Shown here: piece by piece, positions 51,508 to 59,878 of the stretch | How the letters are laid out: every line of letters starts with the position of its first letter | How positions within the stretch are numbered: the first letter of the stretch is position 1 | Source of the DNA: UBA10364 sp049611965 | GTDB lineage: Bacteria; Bacteroidota; Bacteroidia; Flavobacteriales; Schleiferiaceae | Reading direction: 5' to 3' | Length of the DNA stretch: 64,000 nucleotides | Assembly (NCBI GenBank): GCA_049611965.1 | Contig: JBMZBC010000005.1 | Span: 13,744-77,743 of the forward strand | The notes under the pieces: model-generated | Database searches by the model: none | Told to the model about the DNA's origin: nothing | Seen by the model: the letters and a program-made list of their open reading frames with translations, nothing else | Position numbers and translations under genes: made by a program

Positions 51508-52048
51508 AGAGGCCATATTGAGTTTTAAGACGTCGGGAACTATAAAGCCAAGTTCAAAGTATTTAATCCGAGCTTGCTTAAAAGACATTGATTTTGAGAA
51601 CGCAAAAAATATTATTGAATTCGGTACCGGTGATGGCTGTATAACTTCAGAGATTCTCTCTAGAAAAAGAAAAAGTACAAATCTGTACTCCTTTGAATTA
51701 AATGAAAAATTCTTCAACCATTGTAGAGATAGATTTAATAATGAGGACGGTCTTCACCTCATACACGGCTCTGCCCTTGAATTCGATCAAATTCTTAAAA
51801 CTCAAGGAATCAAAAAAGTAGATTATTTTATATCGAGCCTACCCTTGTCGCTATTCGATAAATCAACCATCAACTCAATTATTGATAAAGTATTGCCATA
51901 CATGGATAATGATGGAATATTTATTCAATATATGTATAGCTTCAATAAGTACAATCTCATGAAAAACCGCTTTAATAAAATAGCGATAACCATGACACTT
52001 TTAAATTTACCACCAGCGATAATATTCAAGTGTACAAAATGTAGTTAA
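51491..52048 (+). CDS. PmtA-like (phospholipid N-methyltransferase / KsgA-fold) SAM-dependent methyltransferase
   Basis: The 185 residues begin FFKEAILSFKTSGTIKPSSKYL, the PmtA-type start with GTIKPSS. SAM motif I is IIEFGTGDGCITSEIL, the acidic motif II residue is in SFELNEKFF, and YFISSLPLSLFDK corresponds to the SLP block of the phospholipid N-methyltransferases. It would methylate phosphatidylethanolamine or another lipid, or rRNA if of the KsgA/Erm type. It ends TKCS. AT-rich like its overlapping TVP38 partner, which suggests a linked pair gained together. Confidence 0.75.
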   Translation: MDSFFKEAILSFKTSGTIKPSSKYLIRACLKDIDFENAKNIIEFGTGDGCITSEILSRKRKSTNLYSFELNEKFFNHCRDRFNNEDGLHLIHGSALEFDQILKTQGIKKVDYFISSLPLSLFDKSTINSIIDKVLPYMDNDGIFIQYMYSFNKYNLMKNRFNKIAITMTLLNLPPAIIFKCTKCS

Positions 52049-52138
52049 TGTATACATTCGCTGACCTTCGAAAATTATGAATGTCCATTTGGACAAATAA
52101 AACAAAAGAACCAGATCTCCGTGCTCTTGTTCCCAAAG

Positions 52139-52172
52139 AAAAAGCCGTGCATCCTTCGGTGCACGGCTTTTT
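52139..52172. terminator. Bidirectional terminator at tRNA-Val
   Basis: AAAAGCCGTGCA-TCCTTCGG-TGCACGGCTTTTTC. On the leftward strand it begins 6 bases after tRNA-Val. It may also end the rightward methyltransferase transcript. Confidence 0.85.
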
Positions 52173-52177
52173 CTTTG

Positions 52178-52252
52178 TGAGCTATACTGGATTCGAACCA
52201 GTGACCTCTGCCCTGTCAAGGCAGCGCTCTGAACCAACTGAGCTAATAGCCC
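52178..52252 (-). tRNA. tRNA-Val (anticodon GAC)
   Basis: Read leftward, the acceptor stem GGGCTAT pairs with ATAGCTC (discriminator A). The D-arm is TAGCTCAGTTGGTTCAGAGC. The anticodon stem CTGCC/GGCAG encloses loop TTGACAG, giving GAC (reads GUC/GUU). The T-arm is CTGGTTCGAATCCAG. CCA is not encoded. 75 bases. Confidence 0.93.
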
Positions 52253-52369
52253 TTAAACTCCCTTACAAAGGTACACAACGAGACACTTAATTATAACTTT
52301 ATGTAAATAACTGTAAATGATAGTGCTACACTCGGAATTAAAACTGACCTTCGTACTTTAATTATTATT

Positions 52370-52561
52370 ATGAATCAAGGAACAGTAAAGTTCTTTAATA
52401 CAGACAAAGGATTTGGCTTTATTAAAGACGACAATTCAAACACAGAGTACTTTGTACACGTAACAGGTCTCGTTGATCAAATTAACGAAGGCGATGCAGT
52501 CGAGTTTGAATTGCAAGAAGGAAAGAAAGGATTAAACGCTGTGAACGTAAAACAAGCGTAA
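52370..52561 (+). CDS. Cold-shock domain protein
   Basis: The 63-residue single cold-shock domain starts NQGTVKFFNTDKGFGFIKDD (RNP1 KGFGFI). RNP2 is YFVHVTGL, where most cold-shock proteins have VFVHFSAI. The end is ELQEGKKGLNAVNVKQA. Such proteins bind single-stranded RNA and DNA as chaperones or anti-terminators. The leader of about 50 bases is AT-rich with no obvious long cold-shock 5' UTR. It is followed by a terminator and then by a second paralogue. Confidence 0.92.
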   Translation: MNQGTVKFFNTDKGFGFIKDDNSNTEYFVHVTGLVDQINEGDAVEFELQEGKKGLNAVNVKQA

Positions 52562-52583
52562 GTTATATCTCAAGATTTCAATT

Positions 52584-52611
52584 AAGGCCTTCCTAACGGG
52601 AGGCCTTTTTT
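52584..52611 (+). terminator. Terminator between the two cold-shock genes
   Basis: AAGGCCTTCC-TAAC-GGGAGGCCTT (10 pairs, one G-U) with a T-run, 22 bases past the first cold-shock stop. Confidence 0.88.
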
Positions 52612-52630
52612 ATTGCTAGCTTTGACTATT

Positions 52631-52822
52631 ATGAAAGGAACCGTAAAGTTTTACAACATCGATAAGGGCTTTGGCTTCATCAAAGAAGAAGACGCCGACA
52701 ATGAATACCACGTTCATATCAGTGGACTTAAACATCAAATTACAGCGGGAGACGCCGTTACCTTTGAACTCCAAGAAGGCGAAAAAGGTAAGAGCGCGGT
52801 GAATGTGATGTTGGAATTATAA
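52631..52822 (+). CDS. Second cold-shock domain protein
   Basis: The 63 residues from the ATG at 52631 start MKGTVKFYNIDKGFGFIKEE. RNP1 is intact, but RNP2 reads YHVHISGL with His in place of the central aromatic or Phe. The end is ELQEGEKGKSAVNVMLEL. Overall it is about two-thirds identical to the preceding paralogue. It is separated by a terminator, so it needs its own promoter or readthrough. The ATG follows the terminator T-run by only about 20 bases. Confidence 0.9.
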   Translation: MKGTVKFYNIDKGFGFIKEEDADNEYHVHISGLKHQITAGDAVTFELQEGEKGKSAVNVMLEL

Positions 52823-52857
52823 AATCATTGCGGAACTCGCGGCCTTTGCAATTCCAT

Positions 52858-54072
52858 TTATTCGACAGAAAGTAATTCGTCTATCGAATGATAGCCAGAC
52901 AAGATTGCACCAGGCACTCCCATTTGACGGTAAGGGTCGTTGATTTCGCCAGCAAAGAATACTTTATTCATTAAAGACCTGTTTAAGTGCCTCAGGTGAT
53001 GGGGGCTTTCCTCAAAAGCTTGTGTCCATGTACCACGGGTAAATTCATATTCGCTCCACTTCTCGATACGGTATTCGCCTGTAAAAAGTTCAGTTGCACG
53101 ACCTGTATACATTTGGTCCAATTCTTCAAGTAATACTTGCACTAGTGCTTCGTCTGTAGAATATTCGATGTATCGCCTACTCTCTTCCCCTGTGCATAAG
53201 AATCCTAGAATATTTGATTCCGTTTCTTTGCCCAATGCAATATCATAATAAGCGCGTTCGCCCGAATTTGAAGCGCACTCAATGGCATTATGATAAAAGG
53301 TATCAGAAAATTTCAAAGCAACTTTTAAACCTGGTCGAAAATTAATGGATGCTATCGCTTTCTTCTTTTTGACATCTAAAGCCGGAGTAAATTCAATGGC
53401 CTCTGACTTCAAAACACCAACTGATACAGTTACCAATACGCGGTCTGCTTTATAGGTTTTTCCACCAACAGTTTTGACCATTACCTCGTCATCTGAGTAG
53501 TCAATGGATGTCACAGCTGAGTTAAAATGAATTTTGGATTGGACTGATTTGGCAAGATTTTCTTCGACAAAATCATACCACGTGGATGACTTGAATTTAG
53601 ATTCAGGTAGGAATCGGTATCTAAAGTCCAATTCCGCTTTTGAAACCTCTTTAATCGTATTACCATTCCATTTAGCGGCAGACTCAAGATGGTATGGAAT
53701 CAAATCCTCCTCAATGGCGGTTCCTGACAGACCTTTAATCTTATTTAAAACAATCGGATTACTATGGATCCACTCTGCACCTAGATCTATTGGGAAATCC
53801 GCTAGGGTAGTATCCTTTTTCAGCCTTCCGCCAAACCTATCTGTGGCTTCGAGAATGAGGTAATCAATCTGATTTCGCTCTAAGATTTTTGCTGCAGCCA
53901 AACCCGACGGACCAGCACCCACTATGATGACCTTGCCTGAATATTCGTAGGATTTATCAAGTGCTGTAACCTCAGGTAAGTTTTCTACTGCACGCGCAGC
54001 CCAGTTCATACAACTCGAAACCAACAGGGATGAAGAGAATAAAAGTGTAATTGTTCTAACTCGTGTACTCAT
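52858..54072 (-). CDS. Flavin-containing amine oxidase, predicted lipoprotein
   Basis: The 404 residues start with a lipoprotein-type signal (ITLLFSSSLLVSSCMNW, lipobox VSSC). The FAD-binding GxGxxG follows in KVIIVGAGPSGLAAAKILE, then the acidic residue (LILEATDRFGGRL) and the amine-oxidase block LGAEWIHSNP. The C-terminal FAD-binding region is KVFFAGEINDPYRQMGVPGA. The superfamily includes monoamine and polyamine oxidases; the substrate is unknown. Export of a FAD enzyme through a lipoprotein signal is uncommon. It stands alone with an AT-rich upstream region. Confidence 0.85.
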   Translation of the reverse strand: MSTRVRTITLLFSSSLLVSSCMNWAARAVENLPEVTALDKSYEYSGKVIIVGAGPSGLAAAKILERNQIDYLILEATDRFGGRLKKDTTLADFPIDLGAEWIHSNPIVLNKIKGLSGTAIEEDLIPYHLESAAKWNGNTIKEVSKAELDFRYRFLPESKFKSSTWYDFVEENLAKSVQSKIHFNSAVTSIDYSDDEVMVKTVGGKTYKADRVLVTVSVGVLKSEAIEFTPALDVKKKKAIASINFRPGLKVALKFSDTFYHNAIECASNSGERAYYDIALGKETESNILGFLCTGEESRRYIEYSTDEALVQVLLEELDQMYTGRATELFTGEYRIEKWSEYEFTRGTWTQAFEESPHHLRHLNRSLMNKVFFAGEINDPYRQMGVPGAILSGYHSIDELLSVE

Positions 54073-54218
54073 GTGTATTGATTTAATTCAGGCTTGTTTA
54101 ACGGGATGCCAACCGTCTCATTACTTGCAAAATACATGCCTGAAGGCAATTATTTTTACCTTTAAGCAACAGAATAAAAAGTTAGCTGCCTCTTATTCTT
54201 AACAAAGTACATATACGC

Positions 54219-55406
54219 TTGACTTCTTTTCGAAACATACTCTCTTGTTGTTTGCTACTCTCAATAAATCTCTACCTATTTGGTCAAGAAGTTGGAGGTG
54301 ATAAAGCGCAATATTTATCTCGCTGGAATGAGTTTAACTTACCTGGAGGCGATTCGGTAAAAATTGCGCAATTAATAGGTGAAAAGATTGATGATAGGAA
54401 TCTCGATCGACACAAGAGTGGCTTCATAAGGGTTGAGGAATTCAGCGAAATCAAGAATACCGATGTCATTCACACAGATGAAAACTATCTTCTGATAGTT
54501 GTTGAAGACCGTTACCTGCAGCACTGGGCCTTAACCATAAGCGCAGACGAAAAACCCATTGAAGCATTCCTTCTTTCTGGCGAGCTTTATTACACCGGCT
54601 TTGATTTTAATGAATTCGAAGCACGGCGTTATTCACCAAGTGTCCCGTACTGCTTCGATCCACTTAAACAACAATTTGAGTTCTCGAGTATATTCAAAGT
54701 CATTCTTCCAGATGAGCAAAGCATGCTCATCGATATAGACTTTCATTTGGACGAAACAACCAATAAAAGGTATGTCCAAGTGGATGAGTATGGACACTTT
54801 GAAAACGTCAAGTTTGTTGATTCAGAATCAAATTATGTCCTGTTCGATGAATTTGAAATTCATTCTTCATTCTTTCAGCAAAATTCAGGTCTTAAGATTG
54901 CAGAGATATCTGAACGTGAAAACTTGGATACCGTTAAGGTCTTCTTTGATTTAGACCAAACCATGAGTTTGCTTCGCAACGACGCGTTCAGCCAAAATTT
55001 GACACTGAGATTTATTTCAAAAGAGCCTGGCACATTTTCTTTGTTTCAAAGATTCAATGGTGGGATTGGAATCTCGGGAGACGGAGATTTCTGTGACATT
55101 CAAGAACCTGATTTCCCATCAGCGTGGCTTGCGCTAAATATGAGTTATGATATCGTCGACCTACACAAATACACAGAAGAAGAACAGCGGTGGAATCCTA
55201 ACATGTCCATCGAAGACTTTAAAGAACTTGTACTAAAAGAGTGTGGTGAATATCATTACTCATTCGTGGAGTATATCCAAACTGAAGAGCAGATACAATC
55301 GTTTTGTCTTGTAGAAAATATCACACTTAAAGTCGTTTTTTCTCCCTCTAACGGGGGCAATCGAGTAACGAAATATCTCGTATTTGTGCTCGCAAACAGC
55401 TGTTAA
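54219..55406 (+). CDS. Secreted protein of unknown function
   Basis: The 395 residues start at a TTG; the signal peptide reads NILSCCLLLSINLYLFGQE. The mature part is acidic and beta-rich with no recognised motif or membrane segment. Two weak blocks are VIHTDENYLLIVVEDRYLQHW and FHLDETTNKRYVQVDEYGHF. The absence of a lipobox pattern suggests a periplasmic or surface location. It has no C-terminal type IX sorting domain that I can see. It is ended by a bidirectional terminator. AT-rich; possibly accessory. Confidence 0.6.
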   Translation: MTSFRNILSCCLLLSINLYLFGQEVGGDKAQYLSRWNEFNLPGGDSVKIAQLIGEKIDDRNLDRHKSGFIRVEEFSEIKNTDVIHTDENYLLIVVEDRYLQHWALTISADEKPIEAFLLSGELYYTGFDFNEFEARRYSPSVPYCFDPLKQQFEFSSIFKVILPDEQSMLIDIDFHLDETTNKRYVQVDEYGHFENVKFVDSESNYVLFDEFEIHSSFFQQNSGLKIAEISERENLDTVKVFFDLDQTMSLLRNDAFSQNLTLRFISKEPGTFSLFQRFNGGIGISGDGDFCDIQEPDFPSAWLALNMSYDIVDLHKYTEEEQRWNPNMSIEDFKELVLKECGEYHYSFVEYIQTEEQIQSFCLVENITLKVVFSPSNGGNRVTKYLVFVLANSC

Positions 55407-55411
55407 GGAAT

Positions 55412-55441
55412 AAAAAACCCGCGCCTGTGGCGCGGGTTTTT
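55412..55441. terminator. Bidirectional terminator
   Basis: AAAAAACCCGCGCC-TGT-GGCGCGGGTTTTT. Lies between the unknown secreted-protein gene (rightward) and tRNA-Arg (leftward, starting 3 bases past its 3' end). Confidence 0.9.
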
Positions 55442-55443
55442 AG

Positions 55444-55515
55444 AAGCCCCGAAGGGAATCAAACCCTTATCTCAGGTACCGGAAACCTGCATTCTATTCG
55501 TTGAACTACGGAGCC
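55444..55515 (-). tRNA. tRNA-Arg (anticodon CCG)
   Basis: Read leftward, the acceptor stem GGCTCCG pairs with CGGGGCT through two G-U pairs (discriminator T, unusual for Arg in many bacteria). The D-arm is TAGTTCAACGAATAGA. The anticodon stem CAGGT/ACCTG encloses loop TTCCGGT, giving CCG (reads CGG). The T-arm is AAGGGTTTGATTCCCTT. CCA is not encoded. 72 bases; it begins 6 bases past the metG stop. Confidence 0.9.
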
Positions 55516-55521
55516 GGAATA

Positions 55522-57570
55522 TTATCCAATTACAGAACCGCTCGCTGCGCCGCCCTCCGGGCTCATGAGGCGTAGCTTACCGTCTGCGTCTTCCGCCATA
55601 AGCAGCATGCCTTGGCTTTCTACCCCGCGAATCTTGCGCGGAGGCAGGTTCATTAATACAGTCACTTGCTTACCCACCATTTCCTCCGGCGAGAAGTGCT
55701 CAGCAATACCACTAACAATAGTGCGCTTGTCTAGACCTGTATCTACCAAGAACTTGAGCAGTCGGTCTGCCTTTGGTACGCGCTCTGCTTCAAGGATGGT
55801 TCCTACGCGAAGGTCCATTCCCATGAATTGATCAAAACTGATATCTTCTTTCTGTGGTGCGTATGTGCTCTCTTCCACTATTTCTTCTTTTTGAACTAAG
55901 GTTGCTTCAAGTTTTGCGCGTTGCGCTTCTACCTGGCTGTCTTCAATTTTAGCAAATAACAATTCCGCTTTACCGAGCTGTGTGCCTGCGGCTACGATGG
56001 TTTCGTTGTTGGTCGCTTCCCATTCTGGTAAGGTGTCCATCGCCAACATGCCGCGAAGCTTGGCCGCTGTTCTTGGAAGGAACGGTTCAAAGACAATGCT
56101 CAATACTGCCGTGATTTGTGTAGCGACATACAGTACCGCTCCGGCACGGGCTGGGTCTTGTTTGTACACTTTCCAAGGCTCTTGCTCCTGGAGGTATTTA
56201 TTTCCAAGGCGGGCTAGACTCATGGCCTCACCGATCGCCTCACGGAATTTGAAATCTTCCAAGTTTTTGGCAATACGACGGCCGTATTGCGTCATGGTCG
56301 CTAATGCTTCGCGGTCCGCGTCGGTGAGGGTACCTGGCTCTTGTACTACACCGTCGTAGTATTTGTGTGTAAGTACCATCACGCGGTTTACAAAGTTTCC
56401 AAAGCCCGCTACAAGCTCGCTGTTGTTGCGCTGCTGAAAGTCCGCCCAGGTGAAATCGTTGTCCTTGGTTTCAGGCATTGTCGCAGTGAGCACGTAGCGA
56501 AGCACGTCCTGCTGACCTGGAAAATCTTGTAGGTATTCGTGCAACCATACCGCCCAGTTTTTCGAAGTACTCAACTTACGGCCCTCAAGGTTGAGGAATT
56601 CGTTCGCCGGTACCTGCTTTGGCAAGGCATAATCGCCGTGCTGCTGCAGCATGGCTGGGAAGATGATACAGTGGAATACAATGTTGTCTTTTCCTATGAA
56701 GTGCACGATTTCCGCATCATCGCCTTTCCAGTACTGCTCCCAATCGTTCGGCAGAAGTTCCTGGGTGGCACTGATGTATCCGATAGGCGCATCGAACCAT
56801 ACGTACATGACCTTGCCCTCGGCACCTTCAATAGGCACAGGGACACCCCAATTCAAATCGCGAGTCATTGCACGCGGCTGCAGTCCGTCGCCGGCATTCA
56901 ACCAGCTCATGCATTGACCGATCACGTTGGGCTTCCAATTTTCGCGGCTCTCTAAAAACGTGCGTAGTTCATCGCTTAGTTTGTCAAGCGGCAAAAACCA
57001 ATTCGTCGTATTACGCAACTCCGGTTTAGCACCACTTAGGGCACTCTTAGGGTTGATAAGTTCTGTAGGCGACAACGAGGTACCACATTTCTCACATTGA
57101 TCGCCGTAGGCTTCTTCATGGCCACATTTAGGACAAGTCCCTGTGATGTAGCGGTCGGCCAAGAATTGGCCCGCCTCAGGATCAAAATACTGCTGCGTTT
57201 CCTTCGCTTCAAGCGCACCTTTCTCGTAGAGGTTCATGAAGAACTCCTTGGCATTCTTATGATGCTGTTCGCTCGAAGTGCGGCTGTAATGGTCAAAGCT
57301 GATCCCAAACTCTTCGAAGGCACCCCCCATCATTGCGTGGTAACGATCCACCACCTCTTGCGGGGTGATGCCCTCGTTTTTCGCTTTGATAGTAATAGGA
57401 ACACCGTGCTCGTCAGAGCCACAAACAAACTTCACATCCCGACCCCGCATTCGCAAGTAGCGCACGTAGATGTCCGACGGCAAATAGCAGCCGGCCAAGT
57501 GACCAATGTGGATGGGACCGTTGGCATACGGCAAAGCTGCCGTAACCATGATTTTTTTGTTCGTACTCAT
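55522..57570 (-). CDS. metG: Methionyl-tRNA synthetase
   Basis: Charges initiator and elongator tRNA-Met. The 682-residue class I enzyme has HIGH in ALPYANGPIHIGHLAG and a KMSKS-like KLSTSKNW. A zinc knuckle with two CxxC pairs is present (TGTCPKCGHEEAYGDQCEKCG in part). The C-terminal EMAP/OB-fold tRNA-binding domain covers about residues 575-682 (DLRVGTILEAERVPKADRLL; VTVLMNLPPRKIRGVESQGM). The start gives the standard N-terminus. tRNA-Arg follows the stop by only 6 bases. Confidence 0.97.
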   Translation of the reverse strand: MSTNKKIMVTAALPYANGPIHIGHLAGCYLPSDIYVRYLRMRGRDVKFVCGSDEHGVPITIKAKNEGITPQEVVDRYHAMMGGAFEEFGISFDHYSRTSSEQHHKNAKEFFMNLYEKGALEAKETQQYFDPEAGQFLADRYITGTCPKCGHEEAYGDQCEKCGTSLSPTELINPKSALSGAKPELRNTTNWFLPLDKLSDELRTFLESRENWKPNVIGQCMSWLNAGDGLQPRAMTRDLNWGVPVPIEGAEGKVMYVWFDAPIGYISATQELLPNDWEQYWKGDDAEIVHFIGKDNIVFHCIIFPAMLQQHGDYALPKQVPANEFLNLEGRKLSTSKNWAVWLHEYLQDFPGQQDVLRYVLTATMPETKDNDFTWADFQQRNNSELVAGFGNFVNRVMVLTHKYYDGVVQEPGTLTDADREALATMTQYGRRIAKNLEDFKFREAIGEAMSLARLGNKYLQEQEPWKVYKQDPARAGAVLYVATQITAVLSIVFEPFLPRTAAKLRGMLAMDTLPEWEATNNETIVAAGTQLGKAELLFAKIEDSQVEAQRAKLEATLVQKEEIVEESTYAPQKEDISFDQFMGMDLRVGTILEAERVPKADRLLKFLVDTGLDKRTIVSGIAEHFSPEEMVGKQVTVLMNLPPRKIRGVESQGMLLMAEDADGKLRLMSPEGGAASGSVIG

Positions 57571-57635
57571 GTGGACTAATGACCTTATTAATGGTATCGC
57601 GAAGATAGGAAGGTTTTATGTGCTATTTTTCCGCT

Positions 57636-58517
57636 ATGAAACAAAGAATTCCCGCTTTATTAAAGCCCGGCGATTTGATCGGATTGAGTGCCACCGCAAG
57701 GTTTGCCACTAGGGAAATGATTTCAACGGCCAAGGCCTGCATCGAAGCAGCTGGCTTCAACGTCTTTTATTCTGAAGACATTTTACTGCAAGACGGACAG
57801 GTAGCCGGTACGAAAGAGGCTCGAATTCGCACGACCAATGCGCTCATTCACAACGAAGAGGTCAAGGCCATCTGGAACATCCGAGGAGGATATGGGAGCG
57901 CCGAAATTGTAGACGATATTGATTGGGACGCCTTGCAAGCGCGGCCCAAGTGGCTCATTGGTTTTTCAGACTTTACCACCTTTTTATCGCATGCTTATGA
58001 AAAAGGCATACCCAGTATTCATGCTGCAATGCCGGTAAGCTTTGAAAAAACCAATAAGGATGACCTCGAGGCTACTTTCCAAGTGCTTATAAACGGACCG
58101 AAACCGCTAACGCTAACCTCGGCGGCAACTCCTTGCAGCGGTAAAGTCATTGGTGGAAATTTGAGCGTCATCTACTCCATCTATGGCACGCCTTCCCTAC
58201 CCACATTAAGGGGTACAGTGCTGCTGCTTGAGGATTTAGACGAATACCATTACCACCTCGACCGAATGCTCTTGGCTTTGGAACGAAAGGGTGCCTTTAA
58301 AGGAGTGAGCGCTGTCCTATTGGGCCAATTCTCTGATATCCATGACCACGACACCCCTTGGGGAGACGCTGTAGAACACACTTTGGTAAAGTACTTTCAA
58401 GCCGCAGGTATTCCCGTGCTTCAAAACATGCCTTTCGGACATACTTCAAGACAGTTTCCGATTGTAATTGGCAGCCATGCTGAAATTTCTCAAAACGAAA
58501 TCGTCTTCACGCTCTAA
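57636..58517 (+). CDS. LD-carboxypeptidase (S66 family)
   Basis: Cytosolic muramoyl-tetrapeptide carboxypeptidase that removes the terminal D-Ala in peptidoglycan recycling. The 293 residues from the ATG at 57636 begin KQRIPALLKPGDLIGLSATA. The catalytic Ser is in LIGFSDFTTFLSHA, the catalytic Glu region is LLLEDLDEYHYHLDRML, and the catalytic His is in NMPFGHTSRQFPI. The triad is complete. Divergent from metG with about 65 bases between. Confidence 0.92.
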   Translation: MKQRIPALLKPGDLIGLSATARFATREMISTAKACIEAAGFNVFYSEDILLQDGQVAGTKEARIRTTNALIHNEEVKAIWNIRGGYGSAEIVDDIDWDALQARPKWLIGFSDFTTFLSHAYEKGIPSIHAAMPVSFEKTNKDDLEATFQVLINGPKPLTLTSAATPCSGKVIGGNLSVIYSIYGTPSLPTLRGTVLLLEDLDEYHYHLDRMLLALERKGAFKGVSAVLLGQFSDIHDHDTPWGDAVEHTLVKYFQAAGIPVLQNMPFGHTSRQFPIVIGSHAEISQNEIVFTL

Positions 58518-58577
58518 GTTGCTGATAACTTAAAGTTTTCCACCATTCTTGCCAGCAGGCACCATATACAGCAACCT

Positions 58578-58904
58578 TTGTATATGGATTATCGATTGTA
58601 CGAGAAGCACGCGGCAGCCTACTTGAGAAATGAACATTGTGAGGTCCTGGCCGAAAACTACCGACGCTCGCGTACTCAGATTGATGTTGTCGCTCGAAAA
58701 AATGGCGTATTGATTGTCGCTGAAGTGAAATACCGGAGGCACGGAGGACTTCCTGAAGAGCTTATTTCCAGTGGGCAAAAAGAGCGTATTCACCGAGAAA
58801 TAGGTCCTTTAATGGTCAAATACCACTGCAACGAATGGCGGCTACTGCTCTTCTTTTACCGAGCGAAAAGTTTCGTGCCTGAAATAATTGCCCTAGAATG
58901 TTAG
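58578..58904 (+). CDS. YraN family (UPF0102) putative endonuclease
   Basis: The 108 residues start YMDYRLYEKHAAAYLR. The nuclease-fold core has Asp and Glu-X-Lys in RTQIDVVARKNGVLIVAEVKYRR, the usual PD-(D/E)XK-like signature. EELISSGQKERIHREI follows. Often linked to Holliday-junction or repair functions by fold only; activity unproven. A start two codons later is possible. Confidence 0.9.
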   Translation: MYMDYRLYEKHAAAYLRNEHCEVLAENYRRSRTQIDVVARKNGVLIVAEVKYRRHGGLPEELISSGQKERIHREIGPLMVKYHCNEWRLLLFFYRAKSFVPEIIALEC

Positions 58905-58971
58905 TCATTCCCTCGCTATTGTAGTGCTAATGGCCTCGAACTAAGCTAACTTTGCATAAAATATTCCTGCC

Positions 58972-59874
58972 ATGCGCAACAGTCGTTCTAGCAGCAACGG
59001 ACCTCGTCGAGGAAAGTCTCAAAACTCAAACAATCGCTTTGCGAGTGGCCCTAAGAAAACTTGGGACCGCGAGGAAAGAGGTGACCGCCCAGAGCGCGGT
59101 GCTCGCCCTGCAAAGAAATACAGAGGCGTTCGTAGCAAAACTGCGGAGCAACTCAGTGGTGCTAGCGACGAAGTTCGTTTGAATAAGTATTTGTCAAATG
59201 CAGGTATTTGTTCGCGTCGTGAAGCCGATGATCTCATTGGTGCGGGATTGGTTTCGGTCAACAATAAAGTCGTTACTTCCATGGGCTACAAAGTGAAGCC
59301 TACGGATGTTGTAAAATACAACGGCACTACGTTGAAAACGGATAAGATGCGTTATGTGCTCTTAAATAAGCCAAAGGGATTCCTCGCTTCGATGGATGAT
59401 CCCAAAGCGCGTAAGACTGTTTTTGATCTTGTCGGTAATGCATGCAACGAAAGAATCTATCCCGTTGGGCAAATGGAGCGTGGCAGCACTGGAGTTCTAT
59501 TGTTTACCAACGACGCGGATACTGCGAAAAAATTGACCAAAGGAGTTAATGGTGCAGCGAACATTTATCATATCGTGCTTGATAAACCGTTAAGTAAACA
59601 ACAGCTCGATAAAATTGCAGCTGGTACTGAGCTCGAAGACGGCAAGGTTAGGGTGGAAGAAATCAACTTCACCAGCGATAAGAACCCTCGTGAATTAGGC
59701 ATGCGTATTCACGATAACAAGCCTAGAATTGTACGCCGCTTGTTTGCGCATTATGGATTCGAGGTGGAAAAATTGGACCGCGTTTCCTTCGCAGGTCTAA
59801 CCAAAAAGAGATTAAACAGAGGCGATTACAGGCACCTCGATGCTAAAGAGGTGGGCTTCTTAAAAACGAGATAA
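58972..59874 (+). CDS. RsuA/RluB-type pseudouridine synthase with Glu at the catalytic Asp position
   Basis: The 300 residues have a basic disordered N-terminus (about 1-65, Arg/Ser/Gly-rich). An S4 RNA-binding domain follows (66-112; VRLNKYLSNAGICSRREADD), then the synthase domain (YVLLNKPKGFLASMDDP). The active-site block normally reads GRxDxxTxGLLLxTND with an invariant catalytic Asp; here it is GQMERGSTGVLLFTNDA with Glu169. The C-terminal NRIVRR-like block is KPRIVRRLFAHYGFEV. If the Asp is required, the enzyme may have lost or changed activity. The adjacent AsmA-like gene begins 4 bases after the stop. Confidence 0.88.
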   Translation: MRNSRSSSNGPRRGKSQNSNNRFASGPKKTWDREERGDRPERGARPAKKYRGVRSKTAEQLSGASDEVRLNKYLSNAGICSRREADDLIGAGLVSVNNKVVTSMGYKVKPTDVVKYNGTTLKTDKMRYVLLNKPKGFLASMDDPKARKTVFDLVGNACNERIYPVGQMERGSTGVLLFTNDADTAKKLTKGVNGAANIYHIVLDKPLSKQQLDKIAAGTELEDGKVRVEEINFTSDKNPRELGMRIHDNKPRIVRRLFAHYGFEVEKLDRVSFAGLTKKRLNRGDYRHLDAKEVGFLKTR

Positions 59875-59878
59875 GCGA

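Noticed and set aside
52007..52290. Short frames on both strands over tRNA-Val
   Set aside because: They translate the tRNA and its terminator (for example a RSLVRIQYSS-type peptide), a usual artefact.
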